DNA of 64,000 bases from Variovorax boronicumulans (GTDB lineage Bacteria > Pseudomonadota > Gammaproteobacteria > Burkholderiales > Burkholderiaceae_C), in NCBI RefSeq assembly GCF_007677875.1, contig NZ_VEDO01000016.1, forward strand, positions 62,001 through 126,000, in the 5' to 3' direction. The notes beneath the pieces were generated by a model, which had not been told where the DNA came from, made no database searches, and saw only the letters and a program-made list of their open reading frames with translations. The position numbers and the translations under genes were made by a program. Below, piece by piece: positions 29,856-38,285 of this stretch (the stretch's first letter is position 1; each line of letters opens with the position of its first letter).

Positions 29856-31909
29856 GGCGTGGGCGCGTCCTCGGTGGTGGCCGGCGCGTCCATGTCCACG
29901 GCGATGGCGATGGGGCCGGCCGCGGCTTCTTCTTCGTCCGCCTCTTCCTCAGGGGCCGTGGGTGCGTCCAGCGGGTCCAGCCGCTCGGTCACGGTGCCGG
30001 CGACGTCCAGCGTGATGAGGTCGATGGCGCCCAGCTTCACGCGCACGTGGGCGGCGCGCGGCAGGCCCTGCGCACCCATCACGCCCAGCACCAGCGGCAG
30101 GCTGTCGGCGCGCACCAGGCCGTCCTTGATGACCTGGCCGTCGATCTCGGTGATGCCGTTCTGCTGCAGGTACATCAGCGTCCAGAAGCGCTCCATGCCG
30201 CCCTGGAAGCCGTTGTAGGCGCTGTAGGCCGCGTCGAAGCTGGAGATGATGGAGAACAGGTCGGCGTCCTTGGGCTTGAACGGCGCGGCCAGCGCGGCCG
30301 TCTTGCCGTGGCGCGCGCAGGCGATGATCTGCCACTGGTTCACGAGGTCGGTGTAGCGGCGCAGCGGGGAGGTGCTCCAGGCGTAGGCCGGCACGCCGAT
30401 GCCGGCATGCGGCAGGGCCTTGGTGCCCATGCGCACCTTGACGCCGGGCGCCAGGCTGGCCTGGCTGCGGTAGATGCCGGGCACGCCGCAGGCCGCGAGC
30501 CACTGGCCCCAGCTGCTGTTGGCCAGGATCATGGCCTCCGCCACGATCAGGTCCAGCGGCGCGCCGCGTTGGCGCACGCTGATCTCCACGCGCTCGCGGC
30601 CGGCCGGCTCGTCGCCCAGCGGGGCCTCGGGGCTCTCGACCAGGCGGAAGTTGTAGTCGGGCCGGTTGAAGGTCTCGGGTTTGCCGCGCACCACTTCGCG
30701 CTGGGCCTTGAGGTGGCGCGCCAGGCGGTACAGGAAGGCCAGCTCGGCCGGCTGCACGCCGGCAGGCAGATCGGGCAGGGCCGGCGGCGTCTCCTGCGCC
30801 AGCCATGCCTCGGTGATCAGCGTGTCGAGCTGGTCGTGGCGCAGGTTCGCGGCGATCGGCACGCGCTCCAGGCGCGTCTCGGTGCCGCGCAACTCCAGCG
30901 TCTGCGCATCGAAGCGCGCGTACAGCGAGACGGCCGGGCAGTCGCGTCCTTCCTGCAGCGTGTAGCGCTGCACCACCTCGTCCGGCAGCATGGTCAGCTT
31001 GTGGCCGGGCATGTAGACGGTGGACAGGCGGGCGCGCGCCACCTGGTCGATGGCAGTGCCCGGCGCGATGGCCAGGCCCGGCGCGGCGATGTGGATGCCC
31101 ACCGTGACCTCGTCCGTGCCCAGGCCCTGCACCGAGAGCGCATCGTCGATCTCGGTGGTCATCGAGTCGTCGATGGAGTAGGCGCGCACCGGGGCCAGCG
31201 GCAGCTCGTCGGTGATGGCCGGCGCCTGCAGGGCCGCGAAGCCTGTGCCCTTGGGGAAGTGCTCGAACAGGAAGCGGCGCCAGTGGAACTGGTAGGGGGA
31301 GTCGATCGCGCCGGCGCGCTGCAGCAGGTCCAGCGGGGCGCGTTGGGTGGCGCGCGCGGCCTCGACCACGGCCTTGTACTCGGGGCCGTTCTTGTCGGGC
31401 TTGAACAGGATGCGGTAGAGCTGGTCGCGGATGGGCGCGGGGCAGCGGCCCTCGGCCAGCTCCTGGGCCCAGTCGTCGATCTGCAGCTGCAGCAGGCGCT
31501 TTTTCTCGATGGCGGCCAGGGCCTGCTGGATCTGTTCGGCCGGCGCCTTGCGAAAGCGCCCCTTGCCGGCGCGGCGGAAGTAGTGCGGTGCCTCGAACAG
31601 GCGCAGCAGCGCGCCGACCTGCTGGGCCAGCGTGGCGTCGTCGCTGAAATACACCCGGGCCAGGTCGGCGAAACCGAACTCGTCCTCGCTGGCGAACTCC
31701 CAGGCCAGCTCGAGCTCGATGGACTCGGCCTGCGAACGGGCCTCGGCCAGCAGCTGCTGCGGCGTGGGCTTGTCGAACTTGAGCAGCAGGTTGGCGGCCT
31801 TGACCTTGACCCGCTTGCCGCTGTCCAGCTCCACCTGGGCCGAGGCCTCGGCCTCGGACAGCACCCGGCCGGTCATGAACTTGCCGGCTTCTTCGAACAA
31901 TGCGTACAT
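29852..31909 (-). CDS. RNase II/R (RNB)-family 3'-5' exoribonuclease
   Basis: 685 residues. The RNB catalytic region begins AYSIDDSMTTEIDDALSV (about residue 240), whose aspartates bind the two metals of a processive 3'-5' RNase. HIAAPGLAIAPGT and GVPGIYRSQ follow, STSPLRRYTDLVNQ is the RNA-clamping motif, and an acidic low-complexity tail (EEEADEEEAAAG) closes it. The N-terminus lacks the cold-shock domains of E. coli RNase R. The SIDD form is closer to the cyanobacterial/plastid type. ATG 31909 has no Shine-Dalgarno, but a -10-like GACAAT stands 7 bases upstream. Confidence 0.88.
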   Translation of the reverse strand: MYALFEEAGKFMTGRVLSEAEASAQVELDSGKRVKVKAANLLLKFDKPTPQQLLAEARSQAESIELELAWEFASEDEFGFADLARVYFSDDATLAQQVGALLRLFEAPHYFRRAGKGRFRKAPAEQIQQALAAIEKKRLLQLQIDDWAQELAEGRCPAPIRDQLYRILFKPDKNGPEYKAVVEAARATQRAPLDLLQRAGAIDSPYQFHWRRFLFEHFPKGTGFAALQAPAITDELPLAPVRAYSIDDSMTTEIDDALSVQGLGTDEVTVGIHIAAPGLAIAPGTAIDQVARARLSTVYMPGHKLTMLPDEVVQRYTLQEGRDCPAVSLYARFDAQTLELRGTETRLERVPIAANLRHDQLDTLITEAWLAQETPPALPDLPAGVQPAELAFLYRLARHLKAQREVVRGKPETFNRPDYNFRLVESPEAPLGDEPAGRERVEISVRQRGAPLDLIVAEAMILANSSWGQWLAACGVPGIYRSQASLAPGVKVRMGTKALPHAGIGVPAYAWSTSPLRRYTDLVNQWQIIACARHGKTAALAAPFKPKDADLFSIISSFDAAYSAYNGFQGGMERFWTLMYLQQNGITEIDGQVIKDGLVRADSLPLVLGVMGAQGLPRAAHVRVKLGAIDLITLDVAGTVTERLDPLDAPTAPEEEADEEEAAAGPIAIAVDMDAPATTEDAPTP

Positions 31910-31922
31910 GGGCCGTATTGTC
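31910..31922 (-). promoter_or_regulatory. -10-like element next to the RNB gene start
   Basis: Read on the minus strand the 31-base gap before ATG 31909 ends GACAAT-ACGGCCC-ATG. The hexamer GACAAT (31922-31917) would place the transcript start on the ATG itself. There is no ribosome binding site. The upstream esterase gene may also be co-transcribed through it. Confidence 0.3.
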
Positions 31923-31940
31923 CCCGAGGCGGATGCCGGC

Positions 31941-32528
31941 TCAGCCGGCCAGCAGGAATTCGAAGACTTCGTCGATGTGCTCGGGGAACCCGCTGATGGC
32001 GTGGTCGCTGCCTTCGAGCAGTCGCAGGCGGGCCTGCGGATACCGCGCGACCATCTCGCGCCAGTCCAGCACTTCGTCCCCTTTGGCCACGACGGCGAAC
32101 ATGCGCGCGGTGTCGGCTGCGGCGGCGGCCTGCTCGAGCACCCGCAGCTCGGCCACATGCTCGGCCGTGAAGACGAAGCGCTGCGCCGGGTCGTGCCAGC
32201 CGCTGTGCTCGCCGATGTGGCGCGACAGGTCGCGCGCCGGGTGCACGGCGGGATTGAGCAGCACGGCGCGGCAGCCGGTGTGTGCCGCCACGCAGGTGGC
32301 GTAGAAACCGCCCAGCGAGGAGCCGACCACGGCCATGGTGGCGCGCGGCCAGCTAGCGATGCCCGCCAGCACTTCGGCCATGGCCTGGCGCGGCGAAGGC
32401 GGCAGCTGCGGGCACCACCAGGTGAGCCCAGGATGCTGTGCCTGCACACGTGCGGCCATGAGGCGGGCCTTGGTGGACTGCGGCGAGGAGCGAAAACCGT
32501 GCAGGTAGAGCAGGTGGGTCAGGGGCAT
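31941..32528 (-). CDS. YqiA/YcfP-family alpha/beta-hydrolase (esterase-like)
   Basis: 195 residues. YLHGFRSSPQSTKARLM is the oxyanion region, VVGSSLGGFYAT the nucleophile elbow (GxSxGG), FAVVAKGDEVLDWREM the acid loop, and EGSDHAISGFPEHIDEVFEF the His loop, so a complete Ser-Asp-His triad is present. The family has cytosolic short-chain esterase activity with unknown natural substrate. ATG 32528 is chosen from the family start MPLTHLLYLHGF. It is the first gene of the long minus-strand operon and is divergent from the cyclase gene across a 206-base gap with no clear promoter motif. Confidence 0.85.
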   Translation of the reverse strand: MPLTHLLYLHGFRSSPQSTKARLMAARVQAQHPGLTWWCPQLPPSPRQAMAEVLAGIASWPRATMAVVGSSLGGFYATCVAAHTGCRAVLLNPAVHPARDLSRHIGEHSGWHDPAQRFVFTAEHVAELRVLEQAAAAADTARMFAVVAKGDEVLDWREMVARYPQARLRLLEGSDHAISGFPEHIDEVFEFLLAG

Positions 32529-32734
32529 GGCGGGTGTGGGTTGGCACGCGATGGTACGCAGCAGCGCCACCGCCGGCGTGCTCCGCGTTACGCCCGCTTG
32601 CATCTTGCAGCGTTCCCAGCGCCGGGATTTCTGGCGATGATGCGCCGCCCCCGTGCGCCGGCATGTTCGCGAGGAGACCCGCGGGAGCGATCGACATTCA
32701 GCCATCTGCCGGCCCTCGCCAAGGAGGAGACGAC

Positions 32735-33694
32735 ATGGGAATCCAAGGAGGTTTCATCCCGCTGCTGCTGGCAGCGGCCAGCCTGGCGGTGCTGCCGGCC
32801 TGCGCGCAGCAGCCGCAACAGCCGGACTGGTGCAAGTCCAGATGGGGTGCGGCCGACGAGATCGGCGCCGGCAACCTGCTGACCGCGGAGCTGGCGCTGG
32901 CCGCCTCCAAGCTCGTCAGGACCGGCAAGACCTACCGCCTGGGCGTGGAGACCAATGCCAAGACGCCGGCCTTCGGCCCGCGCAGCTGGGCGCTGGTCAT
33001 CAACCAGCCTGGCCAGGTCGGCGGCATCGGCCTGGGCCACACCAAGACCAACTACAACGACGACATCTATATGGGTTACGTGGGCACCGGCACGCAGATC
33101 GACGGCATGGGCCACATCGGCGTGGACAACGTCTACTACAACTGCAACAAGAACAGCGAGTTCGTGCAGGCCAACGGCCTGACCAAGCTGGGCATCGAGA
33201 AGGTGCCGGCCATCGTCACGCGCGGCGTGGTGCTGGACATGACGGCCTACTACGGCAAGAACCCCGTGCCCGAAGGCACTGCCTACAACCGCAAGGAGAT
33301 CGACGAGCAGGCTGCGCGCCAGGGCGTGGAGATCCGCAAAGGCGACGTGGTGCTGTTCTACAGCGGCTGGTTGAGCCTGGTGGGCAAGGACGACAAGCGC
33401 TACATCGGCGGCGAGCCCGGCGTCGGCAAGGAGGGTGCGGAGTACCTGGCCAGCAAGCAGGTGGTGGCGGTGGGCGCAGACACCTGGGGCGTGGAGGCGA
33501 TTCCGTTCGAGCAGGGCGTGGGCATCTTCGAGATCCACCAGATCCTGATCCCCAAGAACGGCATCTACATCCTGGAGAACGTGGACACGGCAGAACTCGT
33601 GAAAGACAAGGCCTGGGAGTTCATGTTCGTGCTGGGTGCCAGCCGCATGACCGGCGGCGTGCAGGCCATCGTGAATCCGATTGCCATCCGCTAG
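32735..33694 (+). CDS. Exported cyclase-family (kynurenine formamidase-like) hydrolase
   Basis: 319 residues. The N-terminus is a signal sequence (IPLLLAAASLAVLPACAQQ) that could be cut either as a lipoprotein at Cys or after ACA, so the protein acts in the periplasm. The body is a cyclase fold (PF04199 type): GTGTQIDGMGHIG corresponds to the metal-binding HxGTxxDxxxH motif, and RGVVLDM, KGDVVLFYSGW and GADTWGVEAIPFE follow. Members hydrolyse amides or cyclic substrates with a divalent metal; the substrate here is unknown. AAGGAGG (32721-32727) precedes ATG 32735 by 7 bases. Confidence 0.85.
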   Translation: MGIQGGFIPLLLAAASLAVLPACAQQPQQPDWCKSRWGAADEIGAGNLLTAELALAASKLVRTGKTYRLGVETNAKTPAFGPRSWALVINQPGQVGGIGLGHTKTNYNDDIYMGYVGTGTQIDGMGHIGVDNVYYNCNKNSEFVQANGLTKLGIEKVPAIVTRGVVLDMTAYYGKNPVPEGTAYNRKEIDEQAARQGVEIRKGDVVLFYSGWLSLVGKDDKRYIGGEPGVGKEGAEYLASKQVVAVGADTWGVEAIPFEQGVGIFEIHQILIPKNGIYILENVDTAELVKDKAWEFMFVLGASRMTGGVQAIVNPIAIR

Positions 33695-33721
33695 CAGCGG
33701 CGCGCGCGCCTGCACTCGGCC

Positions 33722-33740
33722 GCGGCGGCGTGGCCGCCGC
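33722..33740 (+). terminator. GC hairpin after the cyclase gene
   Basis: GCGGCGGC (33722-33729), loop GTG, GCCGCCGC (33733-33740): a perfect 8-bp stem 28 bases after the stop. No T-run follows, so it is only terminator-like. Confidence 0.4.
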
Positions 33741-33773
33741 CCGGTACCCTGGGGCGTTGTTTGTACACACAAA

Positions 33774-33803
33774 TTGGATGCCAGCAGCCGAATTCGGTAG
33801 GAT
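33774..33803 (+). promoter_or_regulatory. Promoter of the GGDEF gene
   Basis: TTGGAT (33774-33779) and TAGGAT (33798-33803) are separated by 18 bases, a plausible sigma-70 promoter. The leader of about 45 bases that follows contains a perfect 10-base tandem repeat. Confidence 0.5.
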
Positions 33804-33806
33804 CGC

Positions 33807-33826
33807 GGACCTCCGTGGACCTCCGT
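33807..33826 (+). repeat. Perfect 10-base tandem repeat in the GGDEF gene leader
   Basis: GGACCTCCGT occurs twice in a row (33807-33816 and 33817-33826). Each copy contains ACCTCC, the sequence of the 16S rRNA anti-Shine-Dalgarno, inside the untranslated leader of a gene that itself lacks a Shine-Dalgarno. Confidence 0.8.
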
Positions 33827-33857
33827 CACGCTTTCGACTTTGTCTGCCCGCCGCCCC

Positions 33858-35390
33858 ATGCTCGACCGATCGCCCAGCGAAATCGCCAGAGAAGCCTTCA
33901 AGCGGCTGGCAGAAAAGCGCCTGCCCCCTACACCGGAGAACTACCAGACGCTCTACCACGAGGTGGCCGGCACGCTGCCTCCGGCCTACTTCCCGTCCGA
34001 GTCCTTGCGCCAGATCGCCGCCGCCATGCCGGCGCGCAATCCTGGCCAGGAGAAGCAGCTGGGCCTGCTGGAGTCGGCCATCGGGCAGCGCAGTTGGGAC
34101 AAGGTCGAGGCCGCGCTGGTGGCCTATGGCGGCTTCGCCGCCGGGCCTTCTTCCTTCGCTGCACTGGAGCCCGTGGCCGCAGGCCCGGAACCGGATGCCG
34201 CCGCCGCGCTGGTGATGGAGCAGGTGGCGCGGCTGATCGAGTGCGCCCAGCCGGCTTTGGGCAGGGAAGACGACCGTTTCGCCGAGCAGACGGCCGAGGT
34301 GCTGCAGCTGCTGCGCCGGCCGCAGCTGCAGCTGCGCGACGCGCGCTCGGTGCTGGGCAACTACGCGCTGCGGCTGTCTTTCGCGGCCGAGGACCAGGCC
34401 GAGATCCGCAACGGTCTGCTGAGCCTGCTGAATCTGGTGTTCGAGAACATCGGCGAACTGTGCGTGGACGACCGCTGGATGCGCGGCCAGATCGATGCGC
34501 TGCGCAACGCAGCCACGCCGCCACTGAACCTGCGCCGGCTGGACGACGTGGAACGCCGGCTCAAGGACGTCATCTTCAAGCAGACCGAGGCCAAGGGCCG
34601 CGCCTACGAGGCACAGCTGCAGATGCGCCAGCTGCTGGCGACCTTCGTCGACCGCCTGTCGCTCATGACCGAGAGCAGCAGCACCTACCACAGCAAGATC
34701 GAACACTGCGCGCGGCAGATCGAACAGGCGACCTCGTTCGAGGAGCTGGGCCCCGTGCTGCAGGAAGCCATCGCTGCCACGCGCGCGATGGCGCGCGACA
34801 CCGTGCATTCGCGCGACGAGCTGCAGGCCATGCGGGCCAAGACCCAGGAGGCCGAGGCGGAAATCACCAAGCTGCATGTGGAGCTGGACCGCGTGAGCGC
34901 GCTGGCGCGCCACGACGCGCTGACCGGGGTGCTCAACCGCCGGGGCCTGGACGAGACGCTGCAGCGCGAGGTGGCCACGGCGCGGCGCAAGAGCCATGCG
35001 CTGTGCGTGTCGCTGCTGGACGTGGACAACTTCAAGCGCCTGAACGACCAGCTCGGCCATGACGCGGGCGATAACGCCCTGCTGCACCTGACCGAGGTCG
35101 CGCGCGCGGCGATCCGGCCGCAGGATTCGCTCGCACGCTATGGCGGCGAGGAGTTCGTGATCGTGCTGCCCGACACCGTGCTGGCCGAAGCCATCGGCAT
35201 CCTCACACGACTGCAGCGCGAACTGACCACGCGCTACTTCCTCAACGGCAAGGACAAGGTGTTGATCACCTTCAGCGCCGGCGTCGCCCAGTTGGGCGAG
35301 GAGGAAGCCGTGGCCGACGCGCTCAAGCGCGCCGACGCTGCCATGTACCTGGCCAAGCGGACCGGCAAGAACCGCGTCTTGGGCGGGTGA
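33858..35390 (+). CDS. GGDEF-domain diguanylate cyclase
   Basis: 510 residues. The C-terminal ~165 residues form a GGDEF domain: DALTGVLNRRGLDETL, DVDNFKRLNDQLGHDAGD, and the active-site GGEEF in ARYGGEEFVIVLPD, so c-di-GMP synthesis is expected. The inhibitory I-site RxxD (RPQD) lies five residues before GGEEF. The first ~330 residues are helical with a coiled coil just before the catalytic domain (AKTQEAEAEITKLHVELDRV) and show no membrane segment or PAS fold I can name; they probably sense or dimerise. ATG 33858 is preferred; TTG 33840 in the same frame would add six residues. Neither has a Shine-Dalgarno. Confidence 0.88.
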   Translation: MLDRSPSEIAREAFKRLAEKRLPPTPENYQTLYHEVAGTLPPAYFPSESLRQIAAAMPARNPGQEKQLGLLESAIGQRSWDKVEAALVAYGGFAAGPSSFAALEPVAAGPEPDAAAALVMEQVARLIECAQPALGREDDRFAEQTAEVLQLLRRPQLQLRDARSVLGNYALRLSFAAEDQAEIRNGLLSLLNLVFENIGELCVDDRWMRGQIDALRNAATPPLNLRRLDDVERRLKDVIFKQTEAKGRAYEAQLQMRQLLATFVDRLSLMTESSSTYHSKIEHCARQIEQATSFEELGPVLQEAIAATRAMARDTVHSRDELQAMRAKTQEAEAEITKLHVELDRVSALARHDALTGVLNRRGLDETLQREVATARRKSHALCVSLLDVDNFKRLNDQLGHDAGDNALLHLTEVARAAIRPQDSLARYGGEEFVIVLPDTVLAEAIGILTRLQRELTTRYFLNGKDKVLITFSAGVAQLGEEEAVADALKRADAAMYLAKRTGKNRVLGG

Positions 35391-35426
35391 TCGCGCCGCC
35401 GTGCGCGCCGCCGGCCGCGCGCGCCG

Positions 35427-35432
35427 GATAAT
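35427..35432 (+). promoter_or_regulatory. rodA -10 element
   Basis: GATAAT at 35427-35432, in a GC-rich spacer 24 bases before the rodA ATG. No clear -35 is visible. It gives rodA a promoter independent of the GGDEF gene. Confidence 0.4.
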
Positions 35433-35456
35433 CCGCGCTCGGATTTTTTCTCTCCC

Positions 35457-36611
35457 ATGGCCGCCGTTCTCGACAATCCTCCGCTGTGGCGCCGTGCGAT
35501 GCCGCTGTTCCGCGGCTTCGACGCGCTGCTGGCCTTCGCCGTGCTGCTGCTGTGCGCGGCCGGCCTGCTGGCCATGTATTCCTCGGGCTACGACCACGGC
35601 ACGCGCTTCGTCGACCATGGCCGCAACATGCTGCTGGCTGGCGCCATCCTGTTCGTGGTGGCCCAGGTGCCGCCGCAGCAGCTCATGAAGTTCGCCGTGC
35701 CGGTCTACGTGGTGGGCGTGGTGCTGCTGCTGGGCGTGGAGTTCTTCGGCATCACCAAGAAGGGGGCACAGCGCTGGATCAACGTGGGCGTGGTGATCCA
35801 GCCCAGTGAAATCCTTAAGATCGCCACGCCGCTGATGCTGGCCTGGTGGTTCCAGCGGCGCGAGGGGCACCGCCAGCCGTTCGACTTCGTCGTGGCGTTT
35901 GCGCTGCTGGCCGTGCCGGTGCTGCTCATCATGCACCAGCCCGACCTGGGCACGTCCATCCTGGTGGCGGCGGCCGGCATGTCGGTGATTTTCTTCGCCG
36001 GCCTGCCCTGGCGGCTGATCGTGCCGCCGGTGCTGCTGGGCGCCATCGGCATCGGCCTGCTGGTCTGGTTCTCCTCCGACCTGTGCCAGGACGGCGTGCG
36101 CTGGGTGGTGCTGCGCGAATACCAGCAGCAGCGCATCTGCACGCTGATGGACCCCACCCGCGACCCGCTGGGCAAGGGCTTCCACATCCTGCAGGGCATG
36201 ATCGCGATCGGCTCGGGCGGCGTGTTCGGCAAGGGCTTCATGCAGGGCACGCAGACGCACCTGGAGTTCATCCCCGAGCGCACCACCGACTTCATCTTCG
36301 CCGCCTATTCCGAGGAGTTCGGCCTGCTTGGCAACGGCTTCCTGATCCTGGCCTTCGTGTTCCTGATCCTGCGCGGACTGGTCATCGCACTGGAGGCGCC
36401 CACGCTGTTCTCGCGGCTTCTGGCCGGGGCCGTAACGCTGATCTTCTTCACCTACGCCTTCGTCAACATGGGCATGGTCAGCGGCATGCTGCCCGTGGTG
36501 GGCGTGCCGCTGCCGTTCGTGAGCTACGGCGGCACGGCCATGGTCACGCTGGGCTCCGGGCTGGGCATCCTGATGTCCATCGCGAAATCCAAACGCCTGC
36601 TGCAGACGTAG
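35457..36611 (+). CDS. rodA: Elongation peptidoglycan glycosyltransferase RodA (SEDS family)
   Basis: 384 residues, about ten membrane segments. RodA polymerises lipid II for side-wall growth with PBP2 and MreBCD. GAQRWINVGVVIQPSEILKI is the extracytoplasmic loop with the conserved PSE, MHQPDLGTS carries the catalytic-type Asp, FAAYSEEFGLLGN is the EEFG motif, and PLPFVSYGGTAM lies near the end. It is the second SEDS protein of the window (FtsW at 15299). mreBCD and mrdA, usual neighbours in this order, are not adjacent. Confidence 0.95.
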   Translation: MAAVLDNPPLWRRAMPLFRGFDALLAFAVLLLCAAGLLAMYSSGYDHGTRFVDHGRNMLLAGAILFVVAQVPPQQLMKFAVPVYVVGVVLLLGVEFFGITKKGAQRWINVGVVIQPSEILKIATPLMLAWWFQRREGHRQPFDFVVAFALLAVPVLLIMHQPDLGTSILVAAAGMSVIFFAGLPWRLIVPPVLLGAIGIGLLVWFSSDLCQDGVRWVVLREYQQQRICTLMDPTRDPLGKGFHILQGMIAIGSGGVFGKGFMQGTQTHLEFIPERTTDFIFAAYSEEFGLLGNGFLILAFVFLILRGLVIALEAPTLFSRLLAGAVTLIFFTYAFVNMGMVSGMLPVVGVPLPFVSYGGTAMVTLGSGLGILMSIAKSKRLLQT

Positions 36612-36771
36612 TCGACCCACCCCCAGTCTGCGCGCTACGCGCTCCGCCAACCCCCTTGCAGGGGGCGCCGCCAGCGGCATGGCAGAGCCAGTTCCGCGGC
36701 GGCCCGCGGCAGGGGCGGCAGCATCGCGAACGTTCTCGCGCCTGCGGCAAGCGGGGTTGTATGCGGACTTC
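36612..36771 (+). repeat. Palindrome-rich intergenic element between rodA and tldD
   Basis: About 160 non-coding bases packed with palindromes: GCGC-GCTAC-GCGC, CCCCC-TTGCA-GGGGG (36651-36665) and CCGCGG-CGGC-CCGCGG (near 36694-36709). The order (CCCCCAG, short palindrome, then a CCCCC/GGGGG stem) resembles the mraY-murD element. It may also terminate rodA transcription. No gene is seen in it. Confidence 0.4.
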
Positions 36772-36777
36772 TAGAAT
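36772..36777 (+). promoter_or_regulatory. tldD -10 element adjacent to the start codon
   Basis: TAGAAT (36772-36777), six bases (GCTTCG), then ATG 36784. No Shine-Dalgarno is present, so the transcript would be leaderless. A partial TTGTAT at 36757-36762 is too close to be a normal -35. Confidence 0.45.
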
Positions 36778-36783
36778 GCTTCG

Positions 36784-38256
36784 ATGATTTCCCGCGAACC
36801 CACCCTGGCCCGCATCGCCACCGCCCAGCAACTGCTGCTCGATCCCTTCGGCCTCACGCCCGCGCACCTGCAACGCGCGTTGGCCGAAATCCAGGCGCAC
36901 AAGGTCGACGATGCCGACCTGTACTTCCAGTACACGCGCAGCGAGGGCTGGAGCCTGGAGGAGGGGATCGTCAAGACGGGCTCCTTCAGCATCGACCAGG
37001 GCGTGGGCGTGCGCGCGGTCAGCGGCGAGAAGACCGCGTTCGCCTATTCCGACGACATTTCCGAGGCCTCGCTGCTGGACGCCGCGCGCACCGTGCGCGC
37101 GATCTCCTCCGCTGCGCAGAGCCGGCGTGCCAAGGTGCCGGCGCAGAAGATTGCGGGCAGCCGTTCCCTGTACGACGGTCTGGACCCCATCGCCACGCTG
37201 GACAGCACGGCCAAGGTCCAGCTGCTCGAGCAGGTGGAGCAACGTGCCCGTGCCAAAGACCCGCGCGTGGTGCAGGTCATGGCGGGCCTCGCCAGCGAGT
37301 ACGACGTGGTGCTGGTGGCGCGCGCCGACGGCACGCTGGCGGCCGACGTGCGGCCGCTCGTGCGCCTGTCGGTGACCGTCATCGCTGAGGCCCAGGTGGC
37401 CGGCCAGACCCGCCGCGAGGTCGGCTCCAGCGGCGGCGGCGGTCGCTTCGGCCTGGCCTACTTCGACTCCGCGCGCATCGACGAGTACGTGGACCAGGCC
37501 GTCCAGGCCGCGTTGACCAACCTGGATGCGCGCCCCGCGCCGGCCGGCGAGATGACCGTGGTGCTGGGGGCGGGCTGGCCCGGCATCCTGCTGCACGAGG
37601 CCATCGGCCACGGGCTGGAGGGCGACTTCAACCGCAAGGGATCGAGCGCCTTCAGCGGCCGCATCGGCCAGCGCGTGGCGGCCAAGGGCGTGACCGTGCT
37701 GGACGACGGCACGATCGCCGACCGCCGCGGCTCGCTCAACGTGGACGACGAGGGCAATGCCAGCCAGCGCAACGTGCTGATCGAGGACGGCATCTTGAAG
37801 GGCTACATCCAGGACGCGATGAACGCGCGCCTCATGCGGGTCAAGCCCACCGGCAACGGCCGGCGCGAAAGCTATGCCCACATCCCGATGCCGCGCATGA
37901 CCAACACCTACATGCTGGGCGGTGACAAGGAGCCGGCCGAGATCATCGCCAGCATCAAGAAGGGCTTGTACGCGAGCAACTTCGGCGGCGGCCAGGTCGA
38001 CATCACCTCGGGCAAGTTCGTGTTCTCCGCGAGCGAGGCCTTCTGGGTCGAGAACGGAAAGATCCAGTACCCGGTCAAGGGCGCGACGCTGGTCGGCAAC
38101 GGCCCGGACGCGCTGACCCGCGTGTCCATGATCGGCAACGACATGAAGCTCGACTCGGGCGTGGGCACCTGCGGCAAGGAAGGCCAGAGCGTGCCGGTCG
38201 GCGTGGGCCAGCCCACGCTGCGCATCGACGGCCTCACGGTCGGCGGTACGGCTTGA
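36784..38256 (+). CDS. tldD: Metalloprotease TldD
   Basis: 490 residues. TldD pairs with TldE (PmbA) as a zinc protease that trims unfolded peptides and matures some modified peptides. The active-site helix HEAIGHGLEGD (HExxxH, about residue 278) is intact. DADLYFQYTRSEGW and GGGGRFG lie N-terminal to it, and MTNTYMLGGDKEPAEII and GTCGKEGQSVPVGVGQP at the C-terminus are typical. tldE is not in the window. It runs up to the aromatic leader region, and its stop overlaps that promoter region. Confidence 0.95.
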   Translation: MISREPTLARIATAQQLLLDPFGLTPAHLQRALAEIQAHKVDDADLYFQYTRSEGWSLEEGIVKTGSFSIDQGVGVRAVSGEKTAFAYSDDISEASLLDAARTVRAISSAAQSRRAKVPAQKIAGSRSLYDGLDPIATLDSTAKVQLLEQVEQRARAKDPRVVQVMAGLASEYDVVLVARADGTLAADVRPLVRLSVTVIAEAQVAGQTRREVGSSGGGGRFGLAYFDSARIDEYVDQAVQAALTNLDARPAPAGEMTVVLGAGWPGILLHEAIGHGLEGDFNRKGSSAFSGRIGQRVAAKGVTVLDDGTIADRRGSLNVDDEGNASQRNVLIEDGILKGYIQDAMNARLMRVKPTGNGRRESYAHIPMPRMTNTYMLGGDKEPAEIIASIKKGLYASNFGGGQVDITSGKFVFSASEAFWVENGKIQYPVKGATLVGNGPDALTRVSMIGNDMKLDSGVGTCGKEGQSVPVGVGQPTLRIDGLTVGGTA

Positions 38257-38268
38257 CGCGTTTGGATG

Positions 38269-38277
38269 TGCTAGAGT
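38269..38277 (+). promoter_or_regulatory. Promoter of the aromatic leader/DAHP synthase unit (extended -10)
   Basis: TGCTAGAGT at 38269-38277 is an extended -10 very like the proposed mra promoter (TGCTACAGT). TTGACG at 38253-38258 resembles a -35 but is only 13 bases away. A start near 38284 places the transcript end almost at the leader ATG (38286). Confidence 0.4.
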
Positions 38278-38285
38278 CGCGCCCG

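Noticed and set aside
32529-32734. Regulatory site in the gap between the esterase and cyclase genes
   Set aside because: GC-rich spacer with no clear -10, operator palindrome or small gene beyond the cyclase Shine-Dalgarno.
33621-36680. A 1019-codon minus-strand frame opposite the GGDEF gene and rodA
   Set aside because: Antisense to two recognised genes; low-complexity His/Gln/Arg composition without motifs.
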